Below are positions 38,174-45,667 of a stretch of DNA of 45,667 bases, piece after piece. The notes below the pieces were generated by a model, which was given only the letters and a program-made list of their open reading frames with translations, did no database searches and was not told the origin of the DNA. Origin of the DNA: Symbiodinium natans (taxonomy: Eukaryota > Sar > Dinophyceae > Suessiales > Symbiodiniaceae); NCBI GenBank assembly GCA_905221605.1, contig CAJNDS010000981.1:1-45667 (forward strand). Reading direction: 5' to 3'. The translations under genes were made by a program, and so were the position numbers. Positions within the stretch are counted from its first letter, which is position 1; each line of letters starts with the position of its first letter.

Positions 38174-39367
38174 ATGTCTTCCTTGATTGAGTCTGAGGCC
38201 CACTTCCTCCAGCGCGCCCGCGAGATCAAATGCCCCGATGCTGTGCTGGCAGAGCTTCGGGTTGGTGGGTTCACTAGCCTAGGTCACCTGGCTTATGCTG
38301 TGGGCCAGCCGGGCCAGGTCATTCCTGAGTCAGCCTTCAATGCCTTTTGCACTACTACCACACCTGGAGCCAATGCAGCTGGCAGGGCTTGCGTACGCCG
38401 CCTAGTTTTCGAGGCACAAACCTTGGTGTTGGCTGACTTGCGCCTGCAAGTTTCTGATCCGGAAGGAGCCTCCAGGAAAATGCCGGAGGCGGAACGGGAA
38501 AGGCGTCTGCAACAACTCAGGGGTCGTCTTCCGGGTGTGCTCATTGAAGGAGGCATGGAGCCTGGGAGATGTGTCTTGGAAGACTGCGTTAGGCAGGAAT
38601 CTGCCAATCAGTTGAAGTACCTCAGCCCCGATCGTTGTGTGTCGCGAACGCACGAAGTCACCCACTCCAAGGGCGCATCCCGCCAGCTTGAACTTGAGAG
38701 CTCCAAACTAGTGATCAAAGAAACAGATGATGCCATGAGTATGCCAACTCATAGCGCGCTGCAAGTTCAAGAGGCTCTTCGCCGCAGGGGCATTGCCTAT
38801 GTGTTTGCCCAGTGCCTTTCCTTCAATGCCTACGAGAAGTACATCTCCCGCCTGTTCAGCAATCTTCACAGGGAGCCTCCCCCGGGTTTTGCGCGTTGCT
38901 CTGTTGCTCAGTTGGTGGAAGCCGATCGACAAGTGTTTGTTCGTCTGATTGAACTGGGAGTCCAACCGCGCGCAGCCACAGGTGGAAGCTTCCCTATGGA
39001 TGATGCGTTAATCTCAGCGCTTGAGAGCTACCATGTCTCAATGGCCTTGATACCGCTTCCACAGAAGCAGGGCAATGGAAACAAGGAGCGCCGCGAGCTC
39101 AAGCGAAAGCTCGAGCCTGGTGATAAACGGGTCAAGGGTGGCCCCAAGGGTGGTGGCAAAGGCAAGGGCAAGTTTTCCCTCACCGCTCGCGTCCCGAAAG
39201 AGATCCTTCAGAAAGGGGGTGTGGCCAATGCTCCCACGGGGGAACCCTTATGTTTCGATTATAACCTGCATGGGGACAAGTGCAAGTGTTCCGCAGCCAC
39301 GTGCCCTCGCAAGCACCTGTGTTGCAAGTGTTTCCAACCGCACCCTATCCGGGATCACAAGGAGTGA
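38174..39367 (+). CDS. Gag-like protein with CCCH-type zinc finger
   Basis: 397 residues from ATG 38174. A long helical region is followed by a basic Gly/Lys stretch (GGPKGGGKGKGKF, near residue 325). At the C-terminus is a Cys/His-rich motif, C-x-DYNLHGDKCKCSAATCPRKH, then LCCKC. This is the expected design of a nucleocapsid protein that binds element RNA. The stop is a TGA at 39365-39367. The same frame is open beyond it into the polyprotein, so readthrough could make a Gag-Pol fusion, although this is unproven. Confidence 0.7.
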   Translation: MSSLIESEAHFLQRAREIKCPDAVLAELRVGGFTSLGHLAYAVGQPGQVIPESAFNAFCTTTTPGANAAGRACVRRLVFEAQTLVLADLRLQVSDPEGASRKMPEAERERRLQQLRGRLPGVLIEGGMEPGRCVLEDCVRQESANQLKYLSPDRCVSRTHEVTHSKGASRQLELESSKLVIKETDDAMSMPTHSALQVQEALRRRGIAYVFAQCLSFNAYEKYISRLFSNLHREPPPGFARCSVAQLVEADRQVFVRLIELGVQPRAATGGSFPMDDALISALESYHVSMALIPLPQKQGNGNKERRELKRKLEPGDKRVKGGPKGGGKGKGKFSLTARVPKEILQKGGVANAPTGEPLCFDYNLHGDKCKCSAATCPRKHLCCKCFQPHPIRDHKE

Positions 39368-39919
39368 CAATCAGAGCCGGAGGCGGGGCTTGCTGGTTCA
39401 ACTTCGGACGAGCCCGTGTTGACAGCCGTTCCGTCGCCTGTAGAAACTGGATCTGCGGCTCCCGTTGTGGTCAGTCAATCTGTGCACAAGGTTGAGCCCC
39501 CAGTTTCCCTCACTCCCGAGTCAACCTCCCAGCTGAATTCGTGTGCTGCTTGCAATGACCCTGAAGAGCTTGCTGAGCAACTTTTGCAGGGCCAACTCAT
39601 TGAATCTCAATCTGTGCTCTCCCTGTGGGAGCTTCTTCCGCACGAGGCTCCCCACAAGGCTGCGTCGGGTAGCTCGTTTTTCACTGGCATGTTCCGGAGA
39701 GGGGGTGTGCTGGGCCTTCGGACCAATGTTTCTCGTTTCCCAAAGGTCACGCAGGCCCTCTGTGCGTTCGTTCGGCAACGACGACCGGCTGCGGTTTTCA
39801 CGTCTCTGGCCATATTTTGTGACATCCCCACTGAGCCTCATCGTGATTCCCACAATGGGCCGACCCCCAATCTGGTGTTCCAGCTCTCCAGCTTCTCTGG
39901 GGGGCGGTGTTTGGTGTGA
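39368..39919 (+). CDS. N-terminal part of the polyprotein: first half of a putative 2OG/Fe(II) oxygenase-like fold
   Basis: This continues the Gag frame after its TGA. A Pro/Ser-rich linker leads to a folded segment (ALCAFVRQRRPAAVFTSL) and then EPHRDSHN, with a possible metal-binding His at 39839 and Asp at 39845, then NLVFQLSSFSGG. The frame dies at 39919 after a run of six G (39899-39904). The fold clearly continues in the next frame as GVWCEG. Losing one G would restore SFSGGGVW, so a one-base insertion in this copy, or an assembly error, is likely. Oxygenase identity is tentative. Confidence 0.5.
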   Translation, partial: QSEPEAGLAGSTSDEPVLTAVPSPVETGSAAPVVVSQSVHKVEPPVSLTPESTSQLNSCAACNDPEELAEQLLQGQLIESQSVLSLWELLPHEAPHKAASGSSFFTGMFRRGGVLGLRTNVSRFPKVTQALCAFVRQRRPAAVFTSLAIFCDIPTEPHRDSHNGPTPNLVFQLSSFSGGRCLV

Positions 39920-42900
39920 AGGCCCAGGGCAAGACATTCGGCCTGTCCAAGGCTCTCCGGTCCAGGGTCGTGTGCTCAACTTCGAGGACGGCTGTCTCGA
40001 GCTGCCTGCTAAAGATCACTGGCACATGACTGAACCATGGCAGGGCCGCCGTGTTGTCCTGGTAGCATATGCGTTGCCTCATATGCCCTCAGTCAAGCTT
40101 GAGGTTCCCCAGGCCCTCCTTGAGCTCGGCTTTGCCCTGCCACCAGACTTCCTTCCAGCACTGTCCGCCGTTCCGGAAGTCATGAGCGTCGCGCCGGAGC
40201 CTGCCCCAGTGCCCGCTCCGTCTGCCAGTGAGCCGTCTTCACGGCCCCCGTTCATTATTGAGGTCTTTTCCGGTATGTCCAGGCTCTCGGCCTGCCTCAA
40301 GCAACTTGGGTTTGATGCTGTCGCGGTTGACCATAAACGCCTGCCCGGCGCCGCCTGTCACGTTCATCTTGTCGACTTGTGTACAACTGAAGGCGTCGAG
40401 TTGGTTCGACGTTGGCTTGCCATGCCCAACTGCGTGGGCGTTTGGTTCGCTCCACCGTGTGGGACTGCCAGCCGGGCAAGGGAAGTTAAAGGTGTTCCTG
40501 GACCCCCTCCTCTCCGCTCGGAAAAGTTTCCGAACGGATTACCGCAGCTGGGTGGGCAGGCCCTCCTCCGGGTCACATTGGCAAATCAGCTTTACGACTG
40601 TGTGTCTGACCTGGTCCTTGAAGCTGCTTCTCGCGACCTTGTTATCGGGGTGGAGAACCTCAGGCAGAGCTTCTACTGGCGCACTTCCATGTTTGCACGA
40701 ATCGCGCACCTCTTTCAGTTCACTGCGTTCCAAAGCTGCGCATACGGCGGCCGTCGTCCCAAGTGGACGGCTATTGCGTACACTCGGGGTGCGTTTGACG
40801 GCATATGCAAGTCCTGCCCGGGGCACTCTTGTGCCCAACGTCACCTGCCGTGGGGAGTGGCGCCGGACGCGCCTAACGGTTTTTCTACTTCCTTGGAGGC
40901 TGCATATCCACTGACATTGGCCCGTGCTCTAGCCCAAGCTTTCTTTCAGGCTTGCCCGCCCCGAGCGCTCTCGCCTGCAGGCCTCCAGCTGTCGCTTGTC
41001 CGTGGCCAAGTTGGTAGTCAGCCGAAGGCCTCTGTGACGGGGCCCCGTGTGCCCGAACATGCTCGCATTTTGCGGGTACGAATCCCTCCGCATGTCTCTT
41101 GTCCTGTCCCCCTGCGTGCCCGCCTAAAGGACCCGTGGCCACTGCCACACGTGGCCGTCTGCCCCGAGCGCTCGGTGCCGGCCGAAGCCCAACTGCTGCA
41201 AATGGTCCCGGTTAAGCAGGGGAGTTCAAGTGGTGGCTCCGGGGGCAAGGTTTGTAGTGTTGGTTCTGAGCTCTGGAACGAGCTTGTTTGGGGTATTCCC
41301 TTTTCCCCGGAACAGTTTGTCCGTGAGGCAGTCAAGGCTGGCCATCCCAGAACTCTCGAGGTCGCCTTGCCACAGGTTCTCAAGGATGCGGTGTGCACCC
41401 ATGCTTCGATGACAGAGTCGGAGCTGTGCGCGTTGAGGGCGCGACAGTTTGCAAAGTGGCTCAAGCTTGCACAAGACCTCCGAAGTGAGGAAGATGCACT
41501 GAAGGCGTCTATGCACAAACAGGTCTCGACGATCCTCAAGCCTAAGCGTCTCCTCTTGTGGAAGGCAATGATGATTGAGGCTTCCTATGATGATGTGGCC
41601 ATCTTTGATGAAGTGATCTCAGGTACCAACCTGGGAGGTCCGGTGCCTGATACAGGTGTGTTTGCTCCAAAGTTCAAGCCGGCGTCGGTCACGGTTGAGC
41701 AGCTCAAAAGAGATGCCCCCACCTCTAGGGCAGCCCTGTTGTCCACTATTAAGTCCCAGGGGGAGTCCCTCGATCGCGAGGTCCAAACGAAAACCCTTGA
41801 GGAGCGCGACAGGGGCTGGTTGTCAGGTCCCATCGAGGTGGACCAGCTTCCACCTGATGCCATCGTGTCTCGAAGGTTCGGGATCGAGCAGGATGGGAAG
41901 ATCAGGTTGATTGACGACTTCTCGGGGTCAGGAATCAATAGCTCTGTCGAGACATTGGAGGCTGTGCGCCCCCAGACAGTTGACGTCATCGTAGGTATGT
42001 GCCTGTCGCTGATGCGAATGCAGCCAGGTTGTAGTCTCAAGGGAAGGTTCTATGACCTGGTCAGTGCCTACAGGCAATTGGCGCTGGACCCTACAGGGGC
42101 CTGGGCCTCGTACATTGGGTTGTGGGATCCTGACCTGAAGAGGGTAGTAGTGTTCCAGCTACACGCCCTCCCTTTCGGGGCTGTCAAGTCGGTGTCGGCT
42201 TTCCTGCGAACCGTTAATTCGATTTGGCACCTCGGAGCATTCTTTTTCGCCCTTTGCTGGTCCCACTACTTTGATGACTTTGTGTCGGTTGCTAAAGACA
42301 CACAGGTGGCCAATGTGCACCAAACAATCACCTTGCTCTTTGCCTTGTTGGGATGGGACCTCGCCCAGGGTGGGAAGAAGGATGTGCCGTTCGCCGAGGC
42401 CTTTTGTGCATTAGGGGTTGACATAGTGCTATCAAGTGCCCATTTGGGTCGTGTGACTATTTGCAATACGGAGAAGAGAGTTCATCTCCTCGTTGAGACA
42501 ATGAAGCAGGCCCAGAAGGACCGGCGCATGAGCGTGCCTCAAGCTCTCAAGCTGAGAGGAAAACTTCAGTTTGCGAGTGGCCAGCTGTTTGGACGCCAGA
42601 GCAAATTTTGCTTGCAACAGCTTTCGGAGTACGCCCACGGTTGTGCCCCTCCCGACCTGCCGGCTGAGTGCATCGACACATTCAGCTCTCTTGTTGACAT
42701 GTTGGAAAGCGGCCGTCCCCGACTAGTGCAGGTTAGCAAGCAACAAACCTGGTATGTCTTCACTGATGCATCCTACTCGAAAGACGATCCCGTACTGCCT
42801 TGCGGCGTGGGTGGTCTCCTGTTTGATGACAAGGGTGTGTTGGTTGCTGGTTTCTCTCATGCCCTTGGCAGTGATGCCCGCAAGCTCTTAGGTGAGCTTA

Positions 42901-43271
42901 ACAAGGACACGATTATAATGGAGGCGGAGTTTGTTGCGGTGCTGCTTGCGTTCCGCCTTTGGGGAAAAAGGGTTGCGCATTCACCTGTTGTGGCTTTCAT
43001 CGACAACAATGCGGTTAGGGATATTTTGATTTCCTGTCGGGGTAGGTCCCCAATTGTGAAAAATCTGCTTACTATGTTTGTGGGCTTGGAGGTGGGGTGC
43101 GAGTTCATCCCTTGGTTCTCACGGGTCCCTTCCCCGTCGAACTGCGCAGATCACCCGTCAAGACTGGTGACCCAGCACTTGCTGTGGGGTGGCATCAATG
43201 TCCCGTGTTCTGACGTGTCAGAGCACCTGGATGCCATCTGCCTTGGTCTGTCGGCTAAGAAGGGGGCTTGA
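39900..43271 (+). CDS. Polyprotein: oxygenase-like end, C5-methyltransferase-like domain, reverse transcriptase, RNase H
   Basis: The open frame extends up to 39543, but codons before 39900 are out-of-frame shadow. Domains by position: the second half of the oxygenase-like fold, with DHWHMTEPWQGRR (40014-40052); the methyltransferase-like domain (about 40251-40860), with motif I EVFSGMSRL, a PPC Cys (40458-40460) in FAPPCGTASRAR and ENL (40653); a Cys-rich end (CKSCPGHSC); a long helical spacer; RT with Asp in FYDLVSAYRQL (42054) and YFDDF (Asp pair 42273-42278); then RNase H with TDAS, EAEF, FIDNNA and ADHPSR. RT and RNase H copy the element RNA. The stop lies inside repeat B1. The RT type is that of DIRS/Ty3 elements. 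Confidence 0.85.
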   Translation, partial: GGGVWCEGPGQDIRPVQGSPVQGRVLNFEDGCLELPAKDHWHMTEPWQGRRVVLVAYALPHMPSVKLEVPQALLELGFALPPDFLPALSAVPEVMSVAPEPAPVPAPSASEPSSRPPFIIEVFSGMSRLSACLKQLGFDAVAVDHKRLPGAACHVHLVDLCTTEGVELVRRWLAMPNCVGVWFAPPCGTASRAREVKGVPGPPPLRSEKFPNGLPQLGGQALLRVTLANQLYDCVSDLVLEAASRDLVIGVENLRQSFYWRTSMFARIAHLFQFTAFQSCAYGGRRPKWTAIAYTRGAFDGICKSCPGHSCAQRHLPWGVAPDAPNGFSTSLEAAYPLTLARALAQAFFQACPPRALSPAGLQLSLVRGQVGSQPKASVTGPRVPEHARILRVRIPPHVSCPVPLRARLKDPWPLPHVAVCPERSVPAEAQLLQMVPVKQGSSSGGSGGKVCSVGSELWNELVWGIPFSPEQFVREAVKAGHPRTLEVALPQVLKDAVCTHASMTESELCALRARQFAKWLKLAQDLRSEEDALKASMHKQVSTILKPKRLLLWKAMMIEASYDDVAIFDEVISGTNLGGPVPDTGVFAPKFKPASVTVEQLKRDAPTSRAALLSTIKSQGESLDREVQTKTLEERDRGWLSGPIEVDQLPPDAIVSRRFGIEQDGKIRLIDDFSGSGINSSVETLEAVRPQTVDVIVGMCLSLMRMQPGCSLKGRFYDLVSAYRQLALDPTGAWASYIGLWDPDLKRVVVFQLHALPFGAVKSVSAFLRTVNSIWHLGAFFFALCWSHYFDDFVSVAKDTQVANVHQTITLLFALLGWDLAQGGKKDVPFAEAFCALGVDIVLSSAHLGRVTICNTEKRVHLLVETMKQAQKDRRMSVPQALKLRGKLQFASGQLFGRQSKFCLQQLSEYAHGCAPPDLPAECIDTFSSLVDMLESGRPRLVQVSKQQTWYVFTDASYSKDDPVLPCGVGGLLFDDKGVLVAGFSHALGSDARKLLGELNKDTIIMEAEFVAVLLAFRLWGKRVAHSPVVAFIDNNAVRDILISCRGRSPIVKNLLTMFVGLEVGCEFIPWFSRVPSPSNCADHPSRLVTQHLLWGGINVPCSDVSEHLDAICLGLSAKKGA

Positions 43272-43471
43272 GGTTCGCTAAGGTATGGTGAGACACATGT
43301 GCAATGTATGTGCACCGTGGTGTGTGCACCGGCACATGCGAGGATGCGATCATTGGCTCGCCCACTGATGAAAAATGTGAGGGACATGCAGCTCTTGCTA
43401 TGTGCTCTGTGATTCTTCAGGTTTTGGCTTTTGGGCTTTTGGGTTCAAACCCAGTTTGGAACAAGCGGTAA
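43263..43471 (+). repeat. Split direct repeat B1
   Basis: 209 bp, identical by eye to B2 (43798-44006). It overlaps the last codons of the polyprotein (stop at 43271) and abuts A2 directly. Near its right end is the inverted repeat TGGGTT-CA-AACCCA (43440-43453). Confidence 0.92.
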
Positions 43472-43680
43472 GCTTACTGTTCGCGAGCGAATGGTGTTTT
43501 ACCGTTTGCTTCCATACTGCCTCTGCGAAAAACGGTGTGTTCCGTTTGTTCGTGGTTTGTAACCCAAAAAGTTTCTGTGCTTGTCGTGCTTGGAATTGCG
43601 AACGACAATTTGCAAAACTTCGTTTTCTGGAGATCTGTGTGTGCAGCGCTGGCTCCACAGCTCAGTGCGAAAAATTTTGA
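43472..43680 (+). repeat. Split direct repeat A2
   Basis: Internal copy of A1, directly joined to B1. The joint carries a perfect 10-bp palindrome GTAAGCTTAC (43468-43477). Confidence 0.92.
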
Positions 43681-43797
43681 CCCGCCCGGCCCACCCAGGG
43701 CATCACAAACAAGGGCCCGCTGACGCGGCTGCAACTCCCTGTGTGCCATCGGCAGTCACATTAGTTTGTACAGTTGCCTCGCCCTCAAAGGGGGCTT
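43681..43797. other. Spacer between repeats A2 and B2
   Basis: 117 bases unique in the window, GC-rich at the left. No gene or repeat is seen. Confidence 0.6.
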
Positions 43798-44006
43798 GGG
43801 GCTTGAGGTTCGCTAAGGTATGGTGAGACACATGTGCAATGTATGTGCACCGTGGTGTGTGCACCGGCACATGCGAGGATGCGATCATTGGCTCGCCCAC
43901 TGATGAAAAATGTGAGGGACATGCAGCTCTTGCTATGTGCTCTGTGATTCTTCAGGTTTTGGCTTTTGGGCTTTTGGGTTCAAACCCAGTTTGGAACAAG
44001 CGGTAA
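43798..44006 (+). repeat. Split direct repeat B2 (right end of the YR retrotransposon)
   Basis: Terminal copy of B1, ending GCGGTAA before copia sequence resumes. Confidence 0.92.
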
Positions 44007-44278
44007 AGAAGAGAATCCAAGTGTTTGACATCAGTCAAGGAGATGGAGGACTGGAAGAAATGGACGAGTACCTGAAGTGGTACGAGGATGATCAACCAGA
44101 AGTCAAACAGGAATCGATCGAGAATCCAAGTCCAAGTCCAAGTAGGAATGACGATCAGCCAGAAGTCAGACAGGAATCGGTCGAGAATCCAAGTCCAAGT
44201 CCAAGCATTAATGAAGTGATCACAGAACGAGTGCGAATGGCCAGGTTACCAGGTTATGAGTGGAGCTACCAGCTCTGA
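44007..44278 (+). pseudogene. Copia Gag-Pol continuation after the nested element
   Basis: This resumes in the frame of the Gag piece that ends at 34953: the codon split across the insertion is G at 34953 plus AG at 44007-44008. It is acidic and Pro/Ser-rich, with an internal near-duplicate (DDQPEV-x-QES at 44089 and 44152). It ends in a TGA at 44276-44278. The sequence near 44256 (MSGATSS) looks like the protease active site in another frame with its Asp replaced. Confidence 0.6.
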
Positions 44279-44280
44279 AG

Positions 44281-45667
44281 ATGGTCATCACCGACGCACA
44301 AGGAAATGCGAAAAGGACAACCGAAGCAAGAACCAACATAACGTTCGAGTTCCAGAAGTCCGATGGCAAAGTGATCAAGGTCAAGGATACAGCTGTGTTT
44401 GGTCAAGTGACCCAGCCACTGTTTGCAGTAGGAAAGCTGTGCAAGGTCGGTTGGGGCATAGCACCCCAAGATGCATACAGTGCATTCCTGACGAAGATGG
44501 TACGAAAGAAGAATGGCACAACGACATCGTATGTCCCGATACGATTCTCAAGGAACTCAACGGTTACAGATCTGAGGATCAACCGAGCAGCAATGAAAGA
44601 TGGAGAAGATGATGTTCCGATATCGATCAGGAAGCTGACTTTGAAGCAAGAAGTGAAAGACGACCTTGAAGAAAACAAGTACGAAGAAGGTTGGTTTTGC
44701 CTGAGCGATGGAAGGCCAGTAAGGATCGACTGGGATGTGAACACAACATACAAACTGGCAGAGCACCAAGGAAAGGCATTCAAGTACAGGACGACATTGA
44801 GAACCAGATATGAAGGAGAAGAGATAATCTGGGAAGAATTGGAGTTTTTCGAATGCGCCGAGGAATGGCGAGAGAAGGATGTAATGACCATAGTGCCAGA
44901 GATCGAAGGATCAGTGGTCATCACGATCATGGAAAGAGAGCCAAAAGGTGTTGAAGACTATGGAGAGTACAGCAGTCCGTACAAGCGAAAGGAGATTGGA
45001 GAAAAGCAAGATGTGGAAATGGAACCACAAGGACAAGAAGACCTATGGAAAGGAAGATCAGGCGAAGAGTTAGAGAAAGAGGTAGAGAAGGGAATCGAAG
45101 AATTGGCACAAGCGCCAGGGCCCAGTGCGAGCCCAGAAAGGCATCAGCAAGAAGAGAAGGATGAGAGTGAACGAAAGAAAGTTGAACAACTTCCGAAGCT
45201 TGGAGAAGCAATGGATGAGAGAATGAAGATTGGAGGAATCGAATTGACACCAGCGAGCACGTTGAAGCAGCTGAGGCATGCTTGCGAATTCCTCAAAGTC
45301 GGACAGACAGGAAGTAAAATTCAATTGTGGCAGCGACTGAAGGAAGCTGCAGCCTCAAGCAAGATGAAAGAACTGGTCGAGATCTCAGAAGGACTTGAGA
45401 TCGAATTCTCAAGAGAGCCAGATGGGCAGAAGAGGCCAGAACCGCCAAGCGAGGAAGAAAGAAAGAAGCATGAGCTGACACACCTACCGAAAGCGGACTG
45501 GTGTGAAAGTTGTTCGGCGACAAGAAGCAAAGAAGATGACTTCAAGACGACAGAGAAGAAATATGAAGCATCATTGGTGAGTTTGGATTTCAAATTCACA
45601 GGAACAAGAAACGAAGAAGACGCAAAAGATGTAAAAGATGCATTGTGCATCAGTCTGGTCATGGTGG
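44281..45667 (+). pseudogene. Copia protease remainder and pre-integrase domain (partial)
   Basis: A frame open from ATG 44281 to the window end, 462 codons. The start region contains GQVTQPLFAVGKL, which fits the C-terminal half of a copia aspartic protease. A long charged linker follows. Near 45479-45530 the motif HLPKADWCESCSATRSK matches the zinc-binding end of the copia pre-integrase domain (H...C-x2-C). Integrase should follow outside the window. The protease active-site Asp is not in this frame and appears lost upstream, so the protein is not functional. Confidence 0.7.

Larger units (their letters stand above)
34954..44006 (+). mobile_element. Tyrosine-recombinase (PAT/Ngaro-like) retrotransposon with split direct repeats
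   Basis: 9053 bp nested in copia Gag. Terminal and internal repeats lie in the order A1 (34954), then coding, then B1 (43263) joined to A2 (43472), a spacer, and B2 (43798-44006). This split-repeat layout is known from PAT, Ngaro and Kangaroo elements, where B1-A2 templates the lost ends. The encoded proteins agree: tyrosine recombinase, RT of the DIRS/Ty3 type and RNase H. There is no target-site duplication, which fits recombinase-driven integration of a circle. Unusual points are recombinase-first gene order, a C5-methyltransferase-like domain and a possible 2OG/Fe(II) oxygenase. Repeat pairs look identical, so insertion was recent. Confidence 0.88.
33208..45667 (+). mobile_element. Second copia-type retrotransposon, degenerate, split by a nested element
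   Basis: Gag lies at 33376-34953 and resumes at 44007. Protease-like and pre-integrase sequence then runs to the window edge. The nested tyrosine-recombinase element 34954-44006 separates the halves. Frameshifts in Gag and near the protease, and loss of the protease aspartate, show that this copy is dead. The leader has a direct repeat of AGTTAAGGTTCATTAA (33250 and 33278). No LTR can be proven because the 3' end is outside the window. Confidence 0.8.

Noticed and set aside
39543-39899. First 119 codons of the large polyprotein frame
   Set aside because: Coding signal here is in the Gag frame (39368-39919). The sequence in the Pol frame is Ser/Arg/Leu-rich shadow until the G run.
39896-39907. 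G-run as a programmed -1 frameshift site
   Set aside because: The required shift is +1 (or a one-base loss), and codon phasing does not fit a -1 heptamer. A one-base insertion in the run is simpler.
43436-43460. GGGTTCAAACCC resembling a tRNA T-arm or B box in repeats B1 and B2
   Set aside because: No acceptor, D-arm or anticodon arm can be folded around it. It is a simple inverted repeat.

Overview
This window looks like a dinoflagellate nuclear genome, most like a Symbiodiniaceae-type alga. The inference rests on three things: copia-type retrotransposons with Lys/Gly-rich Gag proteins, retrotransposons that carry cytosine-methyltransferase-like domains (reported before from dinoflagellates), and large repeat-rich stretches without an ordinary host gene. 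I recognise no cellular housekeeping gene, rRNA, tRNA or CRISPR array. The window is a stack of nested mobile elements around one decayed viral insertion.

Layout. (1) 1-4094, minus strand: the 5' part of a copia-type retrotransposon, with one open frame of 1306 visible codons running off the left edge. It has a membrane-spanning N-terminal extension, then Gag, a zinc knuckle and the aspartic protease. (2) 4095-10083, plus strand: a GC-rich endogenous viral element. It has an A32/FtsK-like packaging ATPase, a penton-like protein, several small virion-type proteins, a double-jelly-roll major capsid protein and a fibre-like protein. Most are broken by frameshifts. The copia element cuts it at the ATPase Walker A motif, and a fragment with a ubiquitin-protease-like domain (about 6354-7324) interrupts it. 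(3) 10084 to at least 22876: a LINE-type non-LTR retrotransposon with two very long ORFs. ORF1 carries a USP-like region and a cytosine-C5 methyltransferase. ORF2 carries an endonuclease, reverse transcriptase, zinc finger and RNase H. (4) 22877-33207: unknown ORFs, two of them tandem homologues, followed by hairpins and a three-unit tandem repeat array that ends near an A10 tract. (5) 33208-45667: a second, degenerate copia element, split by (6).

(6) 34954-44006 is the most interesting object. It is a 9053-bp tyrosine-recombinase retrotransposon with split direct repeats in the order A1 ... B1-A2 ... B2. Each repeat is 209 bp and identical to its partner by eye. The coding order is unusual: tyrosine recombinase first, then a Gag-like CCCH zinc-finger protein, then a polyprotein with a putative 2-oxoglutarate/Fe(II) oxygenase-like fold, a C5-methyltransferase-like domain, RT and RNase H. 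It inserted without a target-site duplication, and removing it restores the copia reading frame exactly.

So two retrotransposons of different orders, 24 kb apart, each carry a DNA-methyltransferase-like domain. One of them also seems to carry an oxygenase of the general kind that modifies bases. All functional statements rest on motifs read by eye. No database search was run.
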